NCBI RefSeq assembly: GCF_049341065.1
Contig: NZ_JBMPIX010000023.1
Coordinates: 1 to 64,000, forward strand
Source: Pacificoceanicola sp049341065
Lineage (GTDB): Bacteria; Pseudomonadota; Alphaproteobacteria; Rhodobacterales; Rhodobacteraceae
Reading direction: 5' to 3'
DNA length: 64,000 bases
Shown here: piece by piece, positions 1 to 8,786 of the stretch
Numbering within the stretch: position 1 is the stretch's first letter
Layout: every line of letters begins with the position of its first letter
Notes under the pieces: model-generated
Database searches by the model: none
The model's input: only the letters and a program-made list of their open reading frames with translations
Told to the model about the DNA's origin: nothing
Position numbers and translations under genes: made by a program

Positions 1-335
1 ACCACCCAAAACCCGCAAGCAGTTTTTTGAAGAAATCAAAAGATTTCTGAAAATCTCAAAATTACATATATATTTCATATGGTTAACGTCAGAATTTTTG
101 TGCAGTTTAGCGCAACCAGGACTTGAGAACGCCGCACTGCAGCATCCATGGGGAAAGTGCCCTTGGGTCACGTCCAGGCAGGTGACTCGTTTGGCGCGAC
201 TCGTCCCTGGATCGGCACCGCTTTCACGCTCTGTTCGCTTTTATCGCCCCCTGCCCCGGGGACCATTGATCATCTCCAGATCGGCTCCGGCCCAGTTCAG
301 ATTCACCGCCAGAGCCCTCCCCGAAGACAAGGCAC
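1..335. other. No gene seen; region downstream of nrdJ
   Basis: The first 110 bases are AT-rich (A and T runs, TATATATTTCATAT near 66-80) and could hold a promoter for something left of the window. The rest is GC-rich. Short open frames exist but none shows recognisable protein features or a convincing ribosome binding site. Confidence 0.4.
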
Positions 336-362
336 AAAAAAAGGGCCCCGATGGGACCCTTT
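336..362 (-). terminator. Rho-independent terminator of nrdJ
   Basis: Bases 340-349 and 353-362 form a 10-bp stem (one G-U pair) with a 3-nt loop. Read on the minus strand it is followed by U residues from the A run at 336-339. It lies about 140 nt past the nrdJ stop, and no other minus-strand gene intervenes. Confidence 0.7.
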
Positions 363-502
363 AGGTTCGCTGATAAGGCTCACTGTTTATCACCGCCCGT
401 TTTGAGTTTTTTGCCTGCGGCCTTATCCGCGTCAGGAGCGCGCGCACGCGCCCCGAAAATCGCAGTGGGGTCGACGGTGACGGCCCCCCACTGCCTTCTC
501 GC

Positions 503-3500
503 TCAGCTACAGCCCGAAGTGGACCCGCAGGTGTTGCACTTCATGCATGTGCCGTTGCGCACCAGCGTGTAGTTGCCACACTCGCCGCAGGCCTCGCCTT
601 CGTAGCCCTGCATCTTGGCCTTGGTGCGGTCGTCCATGGTCATGGACGCGCTGGCAATCGCCACGGTCGATGTCGCGGCAGCCGCCACTCCGGTTTCGGG
701 AACCAATGTGCTGAGCGCCTGCACCGGGTCGGTGCCGGTCTGACCAAAGGCGACTGCCCCGGCCTGACCACCCTGAAGGACGATCAGCTCCTGCGGAAGA
801 CGCTTGCGCAGGTAGCCCGTCGAGCTGATCTGCTTGAGCACCTCCAGCGACCGCGAGGCGGCGCTATCCGAAAGCTCCTTGACGTTGGACACGCCTTCTT
901 CTTCGCCGCGACCCAGATCATCGAAGGAGGCCCCTTCGGGTTTCACATGGGCCAGATCGGTGCGGTCCAGATAGGACACGGCCAGTTCGCGGAAGATATA
1001 GTCAAGGATCGAGGTCGCATTCTTGATGCTGTCGTTACCCTGAACCATCCCTGCCGGTTCGAACTTGGTGAAGGTGAAGGCATCGACGAATTCTTCCAGC
1101 GGCACGCCGTATTGCAGACCAACCGACACAGCGATGGCAAAGTTGTTCATCATCGCGCGGAAGCCAGCGCCTTCCTTGTGCATGTCGATAAAGATCTCGC
1201 CGAGCGAGCCGCCTTCATATTCACCCGTCCGCAAATACACCTTGTGCCCGCCGACGATGGCTTTTTGGGTATAGCCCTTGCGGCGTTCCGGCATTTTGGT
1301 GCGCTGCGATTTGATGACCTCCTTGATCACCACCTTCTCGACGATCTTCTCGGCCAGGACCTGTGCCTTTTCCTGCATCGAGCCGCTTTCGAGCACTTCG
1401 CGTGCATCGTCATCGTCCTCAACCAGCGCGGCGGCCAACGGTTGCGACAGCTTCGATCCGTCACGGTACAGCGCGTTGGCCTTCACCCCAAGGCTCCAGG
1501 ACAGCTCGTAAGCCTTCTGGCAATCCTCGATGCTGGCATCGTTCGCCATGTTGATCGTTTTGGAGATCGCCCCCGAGATAAACGACTGCGCGGCGGCCAT
1601 CATGGTGATGTGGCTGTTGACGGACAGGTAACGCTTGCCCTTCTTGCCGCAGGCGTTGGCGCAATCGAATACGTTCAGATGCTCGTCCTTGAGATGCGGC
1701 GCGCCTTCCAGCGTCATGGTCCCACAAACATGGTCATTGGCGGCGTCGACGTCGGCGCGGCTAAAGCCAAGGTGCTTGAGCATGTCAAAGGTTGGATCGT
1801 TCAGTTTTTCAGTGGGAATGCCCAGCGTCTCGCGGCAGAACTCCTCGCCCAGCGTCCACTGGTTAAAGACAAAGCGGATGTCAAAGGCGGTGGCCAGCGC
1901 GGCCTCGATCTTTTCGATCTGCGCCGGACCAAAGCCGTGGCCGATCAGCGAGGTGTGGTTGATGCCCGGTGCGTTGCCCAGTGTCTGGTGACCGACGGCA
2001 TAGCCGATGATCTCTTCGATCTGTGCCGATCCATAGCCGAGCTTTTCCAAAGCCGCGGGCACGGACTGGTTGATGATCTTGAAGTACCCGCCACCGGCCA
2101 GTTTCTTGAACTTCACCAAGGCAAAGTCCGGCTCGATCCCGGTGGTGTCGCAATCCATGACCAGACCGATGGTGCCGGTCGGGGCGATCACGCTGGTCTG
2201 GGCGTTGCGGTAGCCATGCTTCTTGCCCAGCTCCAGCGCTTCGTCCCATGCGCCCATGGCCAGCTCGATCAGGTCGGCGTCGGGGCAATTGGCGTGATCC
2301 AGCGGCACCGGCTTGACGGCAAGCTCTTCGTAGCCGGTGGTTGCGCCATAGGCGGCGTTGCGGTGGTTGCGGATGACGCGCAGCATGTGGCTGCTGTTCT
2401 TCTCGTACTTGGAGAAAGCGCCCAACTCGCCCGCCATCTCGGCCGAGGTGGCATAGGCAACGCCAGTCATGATCGCGGTCAGCGCGGCGCAAAGCGCGCG
2501 GCCTTCGTCGCTGTCATAACCATAGCCCATGTTCATCAGCAACCCGCCGATGTTGGCATAGCCAAGGCCCAGCGTGCGGTAGTCATAAGACCGTTGCGCG
2601 ATCTCCTGGCTGGGGAACTGCGCCATAGTCACGCTGATTTCCAGCGTCAGGGTCCAAAGGCGCGTGGCGTGCATATAGCTTTCCGCGTCAAACTTGCCGC
2701 CCTTGAGGAAGGTCAGCAGGTTCATCGAGGCAAGGTTGCAGGCGGTGTCGTCAAGGAACATGTATTCCGAGCAGGGGTTCGATCCACGGATCTCGCCATC
2801 GGTCGGGCAAGTGTGCCAGGCGTTGACAGTGTCGTGGAACTGGATGCCCGGATCGGCACAGGCCCATGCGGCGTGACCGACGTTTTCCCACAGATCGCGC
2901 GCCTTGACCGTCTTGGCGACCGAGCCGTCGGTGCGCCGGATCAGTTCCCAGTCCTTGTCTTCACGCACAGCCTGCAAGAAGGCATCGGTGACACGGATCG
3001 AGTTGTTCGAGTTCTGGCCCGAAACCGAGGCATAGGCCTCCGAGTCCCAATCGGTGTCGTAGGTCGGGAATTCGATGCTGGCATAGCCCTGCCGCGCATA
3101 ATCAAGCACCCGCTTGATATAAGTCTCGGGGATCATCACGCCCTTGGCGGCGCGGATCGCGCCCTTGAGCGCCTCGTTCTTTTTGGGATCATATGCGTCG
3201 TTTTCTGCACCGTCCCACAGTTTGATCGCCTCAAAAATCCCGTTCAGCATCTTTTCGTGCATCTTCGAGCCAGCGACAATCGAAGCCACTTTCTGCTCTT
3301 CCAGGACCTTCCAGTTGATGAATTCCTCGATGTCAGGGTGGTCGACATCACAGATTACCATCTTGGCGGCGCGGCGCGTGGTGCCGCCCGACTTGATGGC
3401 GCCCGCAGCGCGGTCACCGATCTTGAGAAAACCCATCAGACCCGAGGATTTGCCACCGCCCGACAGCGGCTCGTTCGCGGCGCGCAAAGACGAAAAGTTG

Positions 3501-4177
3501 GTGCCGGTGCCCGAGCCGTATTTGAACAGACGCGCTTCGCGGACCCAAAGGTCCATGATGCCGCCGTCGCCAACCAGATCGTCCTTGACGGACTGGATAA
3601 AGCAGGCGTGGGGTTGCGGGTGTTCATAAGCGCTGGTCGACTTGGTCAGCTCGCCGGATTTGAAATCGACATAGTAATGGCCCTGCCCCGGTCCATCGAT
3701 GCCATAGGCCCAATGCAGGCCGGTGTTGAACCACTGCGGCGAATTCGGAGCGGCCATCTGGGTGGCAAGCATCACGCGCATTTCGTCGAAATAGGCATGG
3801 GCGTCGGCTTCGGTGGTGAAATACCCACCCTTCCAGCCCCAATAGGTCCATGCGCCTGCAAGACGGTCGAACACTTGTTTGGCGCTGGTCTCGCCGGTGC
3901 GCTCGGTGGTTTTCGAAGCGGGGACGGAACGCCACAGGAATTCAGGCACGCCCTTTTCCTTGACCTTCTTCAGCTGCGTGGGGACACCGGCCTTGCGGAA
4001 ATATTTCTGTGCGATCACATCGCTGGCAACCTGGCTCCACTTCGCGGGAACTTCGAGGTTTTCCTGCTTGAAAACAGTTGTCCCATCAGGATTGCGGATC
4101 TCCGACGTGGTCGTCGTGAATTCGATCGCCGCGTATGCGTCCTGCCCTGCTTTGGTGAATTTTCTTTCGATTTTCAT
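503..4177 (-). CDS. nrdJ: Vitamin B12-dependent ribonucleotide reductase (class II)
   Basis: Class II RNR reduces ribonucleotides to deoxyribonucleotides with adenosylcobalamin as radical generator, so it works with or without oxygen. The 1224-aa protein is the long alphaproteobacterial form. It has the PNSPQWFNTG segment (about residue 145), the active-site NPCSE with Cys469 and Glu471, the TGTIGLVMDCDTTG region, and a Cys-rich tail (CGEC, CMKC, then CGSTSGCS) that probably re-reduces the active site. The start is an ATG after a GGGGCAG-like ribosome binding site. The gene stands alone, with its own terminator and a 400-bp upstream regulatory region. No intein or frameshift is seen. Confidence 0.97.
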   Translation of the reverse strand: MKIERKFTKAGQDAYAAIEFTTTTSEIRNPDGTTVFKQENLEVPAKWSQVASDVIAQKYFRKAGVPTQLKKVKEKGVPEFLWRSVPASKTTERTGETSAKQVFDRLAGAWTYWGWKGGYFTTEADAHAYFDEMRVMLATQMAAPNSPQWFNTGLHWAYGIDGPGQGHYYVDFKSGELTKSTSAYEHPQPHACFIQSVKDDLVGDGGIMDLWVREARLFKYGSGTGTNFSSLRAANEPLSGGGKSSGLMGFLKIGDRAAGAIKSGGTTRRAAKMVICDVDHPDIEEFINWKVLEEQKVASIVAGSKMHEKMLNGIFEAIKLWDGAENDAYDPKKNEALKGAIRAAKGVMIPETYIKRVLDYARQGYASIEFPTYDTDWDSEAYASVSGQNSNNSIRVTDAFLQAVREDKDWELIRRTDGSVAKTVKARDLWENVGHAAWACADPGIQFHDTVNAWHTCPTDGEIRGSNPCSEYMFLDDTACNLASMNLLTFLKGGKFDAESYMHATRLWTLTLEISVTMAQFPSQEIAQRSYDYRTLGLGYANIGGLLMNMGYGYDSDEGRALCAALTAIMTGVAYATSAEMAGELGAFSKYEKNSSHMLRVIRNHRNAAYGATTGYEELAVKPVPLDHANCPDADLIELAMGAWDEALELGKKHGYRNAQTSVIAPTGTIGLVMDCDTTGIEPDFALVKFKKLAGGGYFKIINQSVPAALEKLGYGSAQIEEIIGYAVGHQTLGNAPGINHTSLIGHGFGPAQIEKIEAALATAFDIRFVFNQWTLGEEFCRETLGIPTEKLNDPTFDMLKHLGFSRADVDAANDHVCGTMTLEGAPHLKDEHLNVFDCANACGKKGKRYLSVNSHITMMAAAQSFISGAISKTINMANDASIEDCQKAYELSWSLGVKANALYRDGSKLSQPLAAALVEDDDDAREVLESGSMQEKAQVLAEKIVEKVVIKEVIKSQRTKMPERRKGYTQKAIVGGHKVYLRTGEYEGGSLGEIFIDMHKEGAGFRAMMNNFAIAVSVGLQYGVPLEEFVDAFTFTKFEPAGMVQGNDSIKNATSILDYIFRELAVSYLDRTDLAHVKPEGASFDDLGRGEEEGVSNVKELSDSAASRSLEVLKQISSTGYLRKRLPQELIVLQGGQAGAVAFGQTGTDPVQALSTLVPETGVAAAATSTVAIASASMTMDDRTKAKMQGYEGEACGECGNYTLVRNGTCMKCNTCGSTSGCS

Positions 4178-4328
4178 CCGAGCTGCCCCGTTGCCTAGTT
4201 AAGTGTCCCATGTACCAAGTGCCGAGCAGTGGGGGTCTGTAGGCAAAGAAGGACCGCGACCCGCCTGTAATTGCGTGCCCTGAAAGCTGTAGCTCTCTTG
4301 AGGTTCTCCCTGCCGGCCCTTGGCGCCA

Positions 4329-4344
4329 CCACTACATGTAGTGG
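4329..4344. promoter_or_regulatory. NrdR-box-like palindrome, nrdJ proximal
   Basis: CCACTACATGTAGTGG is a perfect 16-bp palindrome. Against the published NrdR box ACACTATATATAGTGT it matches 12 of 16 positions, including the full CACTA...TAGTG core spacing. NrdR is the repressor that controls ribonucleotide reductase genes in most bacteria, so the position 150 bp upstream of nrdJ fits. Assignment rests on similarity only. Confidence 0.6.
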
Positions 4345-4413
4345 CCCTCCCGTTCGACCTGCACAAAATGGCGCAAATCTTAGCGGATCGTCAACGAGTT
4401 TTTTGGCGGATCG

Positions 4414-4429
4414 AGCATATATTTAGTGT
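4414..4429. promoter_or_regulatory. Second NrdR-box-like site upstream of nrdJ
   Basis: AGCATATATTTAGTGT matches the NrdR consensus at 12 of 16 positions, nearly perfectly in its right half. Its centre is 85 bp from that of the proximal palindrome, about eight helical turns. Known NrdR box pairs are usually about three turns apart, so a paired role is less certain than for the proximal site. Confidence 0.45.
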
Positions 4430-4538
4430 TGACGGACAGCGCGCCTACTAGGGCCTGTGGTTATCCCCGATTCATTCACAAGATGGCCAAAAGCCGGACA
4501 ATCAACAAAGCCGAGATTTTCGCAGCTGTTTCCGGAAG

Positions 4539-4547
4539 TTATCCACA
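4539..4547 (+). promoter_or_regulatory. DnaA box
   Basis: TTATCCACA is an exact strict DnaA box. A weaker TTATCCCCG lies at 4461-4469. DnaA is known to regulate the E. coli nrdAB promoter, so a similar input at nrdJ is conceivable. A single 9-mer can also occur by chance. Confidence 0.35.
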
Positions 4548-4762
4548 AGCGTTAATAAGTGTGAACAAGCCTGGGAATTTGTGCGAAGAAAAAGCATAGC
4601 ACCCATATGTTGTGGCCAGATGACAACGCTCAAGGATTTCAATCAGCGAATCTGTCCCGGATGCAGGCAAAGACTCGGCCCGCCGCACAAGGCGCAGGCA
4701 TTTTCACTTTCCCTTGGAAGGGAAGCCCATCTCGCGGATGCAAACCGCTATATATGTTGGAG

Positions 4763-4839
4763 TGGTCGGGGCGGCGAGATTCGAACTCACGACCTTCTGT
4801 ACCCAAAACAGACGCGCTACCAGGCTGCGCCACGCCCCG
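4763..4839 (-). tRNA. tRNA-Pro (anticodon TGG)
   Basis: The minus strand folds as a complete tRNA: acceptor stem CGGGGCG paired with CGCCCCG, a D arm with CCTGGTAGC, an anticodon stem TCTGT/ACAGA closing the loop TTTGGGT, and a T arm with GTTCGAATC. The anticodon is TGG, reading CCA and other proline codons. Discriminator A and the 3' CCA are encoded. Length is 77 nt with CCA. Confidence 0.97.
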
Positions 4840-4885
4840 ACTGCGCCTCCTTTAGCGACAAGTCACCGCCAAGAAAAGGGCAATT

Positions 4886-5356
4886 TCATTCACAGGGCCA
4901 TGCAGCGTCCGAAATTGTCGGATGCCGCAGTTCTGTCCCGGCCGTGATGCCCATTTGTGCCGCCAGACCACCGTTGATCTCAAGCACGTACTGAATCATG
5001 CCGCCGCCTTCGATGGCGGTCAGATCGCCCGGAATCGCGTTTTCGTGCACCTTTTGGACAACGCCGTGTTCGTCGGCAAAGATCATGTCCAGCGGGATCA
5101 AAGTGTTTTTCATCCAGAATGCCACGGGTTGCGCCGAATTATAGGCGAACAGCATCCCGCGGCTGCTGGGCATGTCCTCGACAAACATCAGCCCCTGGGC
5201 GCGTTCCGCTGGCTCGTCCGCCACATCAACTGTAAAGCGGACCTTGCCGAAATCGCCGCGCAACCAGACGGAATCATCGCTGCATAAACCACCAGCCATC
5301 GCCGGGGCTGCAAAGAGCCCCGACAAAATGGTCAGCGCGACAAGGCGGATTCCCAT
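4886..5356 (-). CDS. DUF192 family exported protein
   Basis: This is a 156-aa protein with an N-terminal signal peptide (MGIRLVALTILSGLFAAPAMA) followed by a DUF192 (COG1430) domain. Family hallmarks are RAQGLMFVEDMP, the FWMKNTLIPLDMIF core and a late YVLEINGG segment. The biochemical role of DUF192 is unknown; the domain is usually periplasmic or extracellular. Its ATG lies 25 bases inside the end of the upstream cold-shock gene, with a GGAGG ribosome binding site 8 nt before it, so the two are translationally linked. It is the last gene before tRNA-Pro. Confidence 0.9.
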   Translation of the reverse strand: MGIRLVALTILSGLFAAPAMAGGLCSDDSVWLRGDFGKVRFTVDVADEPAERAQGLMFVEDMPSSRGMLFAYNSAQPVAFWMKNTLIPLDMIFADEHGVVQKVHENAIPGDLTAIEGGGMIQYVLEINGGLAAQMGITAGTELRHPTISDAAWPCE

Positions 5357-5859
5357 GCAAATACCTCCATCGCCATCCGGCCGCGGCGGCCATCGACCAC
5401 CCGAATGGCCAAAGCCTCACCCGGTTGCAGGTCAGCCAGACCCGAGCGCCGCAGCACCTCGATATGAATGAAGATATCTTCCGGCTTGCCGAAGATATTG
5501 GCAAATCCAAAGCCCTTCGCCTTGTCGAACCATTTGACGCGTGCCGGTTCCAGCGGCGCATTCGCCATGGTTTCGCTGTCGATATCTTCAAAATCGGCCA
5601 AAGGCACGCCTTCGCTGCCTTCCGGCGGCTCGATCTGATAGACCTCGGTTGCCTGCACACCACGCTCGGTGCGCTGCACGCCAATATCGATCCGGGCCCC
5701 ATCCGCGACAGAGCTTTGCCCGAAATTACGCAGCACGTTGGCATGCAACAAAATATCCGCGCCTCCCTCGTCGGAGATCACGAATCCGAACCCCTTTACC
5801 GGGTCAAACCACTTTACCTTGCCGTTGACCCGCTCTTCTGCGTTGTCCTGTTGTCCCAA
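5332..5859 (-). CDS. Two-domain cold-shock protein
   Basis: The protein binds single-stranded nucleic acid through two cold-shock domains, residues 11-75 and 106-170. Each carries the WFDxxKGFGF signature and RNP1-type motif (KGFGFV at 22-27, KGFGFA at 115-120). An acidic linker (about 76-105) joins them. At 175 aa it is over twice the length of E. coli CspA, as is common in alphaproteobacteria. No ATG precedes the first domain, so the start is taken as the TTG at 5859. The 143-bp gap upstream, before the end of pdxH, should hold its promoter and leader. It overlaps the DUF192 gene by 25 bases. Confidence 0.92.
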   Translation of the reverse strand: MGQQDNAEERVNGKVKWFDPVKGFGFVISDEGGADILLHANVLRNFGQSSVADGARIDIGVQRTERGVQATEVYQIEPPEGSEGVPLADFEDIDSETMANAPLEPARVKWFDKAKGFGFANIFGKPEDIFIHIEVLRRSGLADLQPGEALAIRVVDGRRGRMAMEVFAWESALSR

Positions 5860-6002
5860 AACCTATTTCCAGTGTCTTTGAGTGACGTATCCCAATTCAG
5901 TAATCGCGCATTCCACTGGGGTAGTTCAACCTGTCCGAAAGAGCATTTTTGTGTCACCAACTCCCTCTATGAGCGAAATTGCGCCCATGCATGTAGATGT
6001 TT

Positions 6003-6608
6003 TCAAGGGTTTAAACGCGCGATCTCCCATTCTCCCTTGACGCCAACACGCGTCCAACGGAATCGATCATGCAACCGAAATGCGCCATCAGCCCAGAATT
6101 CAATTTCCAAAGGATTTATGCGAAATCCACCCCAAAAAGGCGGCCGCGATGGGTTTGGCCCATGTTTTGCGGTGACTTTCGCAACCTCAGCCATAAGCGC
6201 CGCACGTGAGGACAGCGGCTGCGATTGCTCCGAGGCCCATGCCCCCAATCTACTTTTGAGAGAGCGCGAGGCGTAATACTCATCCGCTTTTGGCCCTTCC
6301 TCGCGCTCTACCAGACCGCGAACCCGAATTTGGCGGCGCAGCGATTTCCAATGCATGACGAAAGCCGCCTTTCCCGCCTGTTCGATCTCTTGCGCCTTGG
6401 CGCTGCCGTAGTTCGTGTAAAAGACAAAAGCCTGCGCCTCGATCTCTTTCAAAAGTACCATGCGGGCATTCGGCAAACCGTTGGCATCCACCGTGGACAG
6501 AGCAATGGCATTGGGATCATTGATTTCCGTTGCCTCGGCCTCGGCCAACCACGCACGGGCAATCGCAAAAGGATCATCCCCCGCAAAGATACCGCTTCTG
6601 TCGCTCAT
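6003..6608 (-). CDS. pdxH: Pyridoxamine 5'-phosphate oxidase
   Basis: PdxH is an FMN enzyme that oxidises pyridoxine or pyridoxamine 5'-phosphate to pyridoxal 5'-phosphate, the last step of B6 synthesis and salvage. The 201-aa length is standard. Recognisable segments are NAIALSTVDANGLPNARMVLLK near the N-terminus, FYTNYGSAKAQEI, the FMN-contacting HWKSLRRQIRVRG, and the C-terminal ending RFRWTRVGVKGEWEIARLNP, which matches the conserved WxxxRLxP terminus. An AAGGAG ribosome binding site precedes the ATG. The gene is divergent from fabI with 113 bp between the starts. Confidence 0.96.
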   Translation of the reverse strand: MSDRSGIFAGDDPFAIARAWLAEAEATEINDPNAIALSTVDANGLPNARMVLLKEIEAQAFVFYTNYGSAKAQEIEQAGKAAFVMHWKSLRRQIRVRGLVEREEGPKADEYYASRSLKSRLGAWASEQSQPLSSRAALMAEVAKVTAKHGPNPSRPPFWGGFRINPLEIEFWADGAFRLHDRFRWTRVGVKGEWEIARLNP

Positions 6609-6721
6609 GTCCTGTCTCCTTGGCAGTGGCCCCCTGCCCGCAATGATGAATGCAGGCTTGATGGCCCGGGGGGGATCGCCTAAACGACCTTTAACGGATT
6701 ATCTGGGTGGAGAAGGCAACT

Positions 6722-7528
6722 ATGTCAAACGGGTTGATGGCGGGAAAACGCGGTCTCATCATGGGGCTGGCAAACGATAAGTCGATCGCCTGGGGCATCG
6801 CAAAGGCCTGTGCAGACGCCGGTGCCGAGCTTGCCTTTTCCTATCAGGGCGAAGCCTTGATGAAGCGCGTCGGCCCGCTGGCCGCGCAATTGGGCAGCGA
6901 CATCGTTCTGCCCTGCGACGTGGCCGATGGCGCGTCGATCGACAGCCTTTTTGCCGCGCTGGGTGAAAAATGGGACAATCTGGACTTCATCGTCCACGCC
7001 ATCGGCTTTTCAGACAAGAACGAATTGCGCGGTCGCTACGTGGATACGTCCAGGGACAACTTCACAATGACCATGGATATTTCGGTCTATAGCTTCACGG
7101 CCGTGATGCAGCGCGCGGAAAAGATGATGAAGAATGGCGGCAGCGCCGTCACCCTCACCTATTACGGCGCCGAGCGTATCATGCCGCATTACAACGTCAT
7201 GGGGGTGGCCAAGGCCGCGCTTGAGGCTTCGGTGCGGTATCTTGCCGAAGATCTGGGCAAGGACGGCATTCGCGTCAACGCCATCTCGGCCGGCCCGATC
7301 AAGACGCTGGCCGCGTCTGGCATCGGCGATTTCCGCTACATCATGAAGTGGAACGAATACAACTCGCCCCTGCGCCGCAACGTGACCACCGAAGACGTGG
7401 GCAAATCCGCGCTGTATCTGCTGTCCGATCTGGGCAGCGGCGTGACCGGCGAAACCCACCACGTTGATGCGGGCTATCACGTGGTCGGCATGAAGGCTGT
7501 TGACGCCCCGGACATCACCAAAGGATAA
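6722..7528 (+). CDS. fabI: Enoyl-ACP reductase (NADH)
   Basis: FabI reduces trans-2-enoyl-ACP in the last step of each fatty-acid elongation cycle and is the classic triclosan target. The 268-aa protein is a divergent short-chain dehydrogenase. It shows the early GLANDKSIAWGIA nucleotide-binding segment, YYGAERIMPHYNVMGVAKAAL (the Y-x6-K catalytic pair) and the VNAISAGPIKTLAASGI loop. The ATG at 6722 is chosen over a GTG at 6707 because AGAAGG sits 5 nt before it. It leads a three-gene set with a LysE-type exporter and gpt. Confidence 0.96.
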   Translation: MSNGLMAGKRGLIMGLANDKSIAWGIAKACADAGAELAFSYQGEALMKRVGPLAAQLGSDIVLPCDVADGASIDSLFAALGEKWDNLDFIVHAIGFSDKNELRGRYVDTSRDNFTMTMDISVYSFTAVMQRAEKMMKNGGSAVTLTYYGAERIMPHYNVMGVAKAALEASVRYLAEDLGKDGIRVNAISAGPIKTLAASGIGDFRYIMKWNEYNSPLRRNVTTEDVGKSALYLLSDLGSGVTGETHHVDAGYHVVGMKAVDAPDITKG

Positions 7529-7534
7529 ACCGCG

Positions 7535-8137
7535 ATGGACTGGACCCACCTTCTGGCTTTCAACATCACGCTTCTGGCGGCGATGGCGATCCCGGGTCCG
7601 GCCCTTCTCTATGCACTGCGGCAATCCATTTCCGGCGGTTTTCTGACGGGCGCCGCCACAGGCGCAGGGCTTGGCCTGATGGCCGCGACATGGACCGGCG
7701 CGGCACTGCTTGGCCTTGAGGCCATCTTTGCCCTCGTCCCCTGGGCCTTTGCGCTGATGAAAATCGCAGGCGCTCTTTACCTGATCTGGATCGCTTACGG
7801 CCTGTGGCGCGACGCCCGCGCCCCCGTCGGCGACAGCGCGCGCCCCGGTGCCCGCGCCTTTTGGGGCGGCGTCCTTGTGAACCTGGCCAACCCCAAATCG
7901 GTGCTGTTTGCCGCTTCGGTCCTTGTGGTGATCTTTCCCCCGGACCTGCCTGTTGGCGCCAAAGCCATGATCGTCCTCAACCATTTCGCCGTGGAATGCT
8001 GCGTCTATGCTGCCTTCGCCGCGCTGTTGGCCACGCCTCCGGCACGCGCGGGCTATCTGCGCCTCAAACCCGTCATTGACCGCGCCGCCGGAGCCCTGCT
8101 GGGTTTGCTTGGCCTGCGCCTGCTATTCGACCGATAG
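7535..8137 (+). CDS. LysE/RhtB family exporter
   Basis: This 200-aa membrane protein of the LysE/RhtB superfamily probably exports amino acids or related metabolites. It starts with MDWTHLLAFNITLLAAMAIPGPALLYALRQ, the conserved N-terminal helix with a PGP motif, and has the later NLANPKSVLFAAS helix typical of the family. About six hydrophobic segments are visible. It starts 6 nt after the fabI stop, implying co-transcription. The substrate cannot be read from the sequence. Confidence 0.88.
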   Translation: MDWTHLLAFNITLLAAMAIPGPALLYALRQSISGGFLTGAATGAGLGLMAATWTGAALLGLEAIFALVPWAFALMKIAGALYLIWIAYGLWRDARAPVGDSARPGARAFWGGVLVNLANPKSVLFAASVLVVIFPPDLPVGAKAMIVLNHFAVECCVYAAFAALLATPPARAGYLRLKPVIDRAAGALLGLLGLRLLFDR

Positions 8138-8147
8138 GAGAGATCCC

Positions 8148-8654
8148 ATGAACGACCGCCTGCCCCACGAAAAAGGCTTTCACGTCAGCTGGGACCAGCT
8201 GCACCGCGACGCACGTGCGCTGGCATGGCGCCTGCAGGGCAAAGGCCCAGACAATGGCGCCTGGCGCGCGGTGGTGGCGATCACCCGTGGCGGCATGGCC
8301 CCGGCGATGATCGTTGCGCGGGAATTGGACATTCGCACTGTCGATACGATCAGCGTAAAATCCTACAACCACCAAACCCAATCCGAACCGGTTGTCATCA
8401 AATCCCCGGATATGAACGTGATCGGCGACGGCACCGGCGTTCTGGTCGTGGATGATCTCGTCGATACCGGCCGCACGCTGGAAGTCGTGCGCAAACATAT
8501 GCCCAATGCGCAGATCGCCACGGTTTACGCCAAACCCATGGGGCGCCCGCAGGTTGACACCTATATCACCGAGGTCAGCCAGGACACATGGATCTTCTTC
8601 CCATGGGATATGGCTTTGCAATACGTGAAACCCTACCACGGCGACGACGACTGA
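8148..8654 (+). CDS. gpt: Xanthine phosphoribosyltransferase
   Basis: It salvages xanthine or guanine by transferring phosphoribose from PRPP. The 168-aa protein has the PRPP-binding motif VLVVDDLVDTGRT in its second half and a typical ending (WIFFPWDMALQY...) seen in Gpt enzymes. The ATG at 8148 is preceded by TAGGAG, which overlaps the stop of the exporter gene. Longer in-frame extensions run into that gene and are rejected. It is the last gene of the fabI set. Confidence 0.92.
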   Translation: MNDRLPHEKGFHVSWDQLHRDARALAWRLQGKGPDNGAWRAVVAITRGGMAPAMIVARELDIRTVDTISVKSYNHQTQSEPVVIKSPDMNVIGDGTGVLVVDDLVDTGRTLEVVRKHMPNAQIATVYAKPMGRPQVDTYITEVSQDTWIFFPWDMALQYVKPYHGDDD

Positions 8655-8721
8655 CTGGCGTCTCCCAAATGCCCAGACCATCCCGCTAACGCCTGACATG
8701 CGATACAGGCGCCAATGGGGG

Positions 8722-8743
8722 TCTGGGGGGCATGCCCCCCAGA
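8722..8743. repeat. Perfect 22-nt intergenic palindrome
   Basis: TCTGGGGGGC and its reverse complement face each other across a central AT, giving a 22-base perfect palindrome between gpt and the convergent qorB gene. It has no U tract. It could be a bidirectional hairpin terminator or a member of a dispersed intergenic repeat family. Confidence 0.55.
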
Positions 8744-8786
8744 TGTGAGAGCGGCCCGTCAGGGCCCCCTTTGGATCAATCCCGGT

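Larger units (their letters stand above)
4198..4762. other. Regulatory region upstream of nrdJ
   Basis: About 560 bases lie between the nrdJ start and tRNA-Pro with no convincing gene. The part nearest nrdJ (4200-4430) holds two palindromic NrdR-like sites. The distal part (4440-4600) is rich in TTATCC motifs, including one perfect DnaA box. It probably contains the nrdJ promoter and a leader of some length. No B12 riboswitch consensus was recognised. Confidence 0.5.

Noticed and set aside
503..4177. Intein or frameshift in the unusually long nrdJ
   Set aside because: The frame is continuous and the 1224-aa length is usual for alphaproteobacterial class II enzymes; no intein splice motifs are seen.
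947..4198. 1083-aa open frame antisense to nrdJ
   Set aside because: It lies wholly opposite nrdJ, whose protein is clearly conserved. High-GC codon use leaves the opposite frame open; the product has no recognisable domains.
4198..4400. Cobalamin riboswitch upstream of nrdJ
   Set aside because: Expected for a B12-dependent enzyme, but no B12-box consensus is visible and the clear palindromes fit NrdR boxes better.
7010..7984. 324-aa frame antisense to fabI and the exporter
   Set aside because: A shadow frame; fabI and LysE-type motifs on the other strand are unmistakable.
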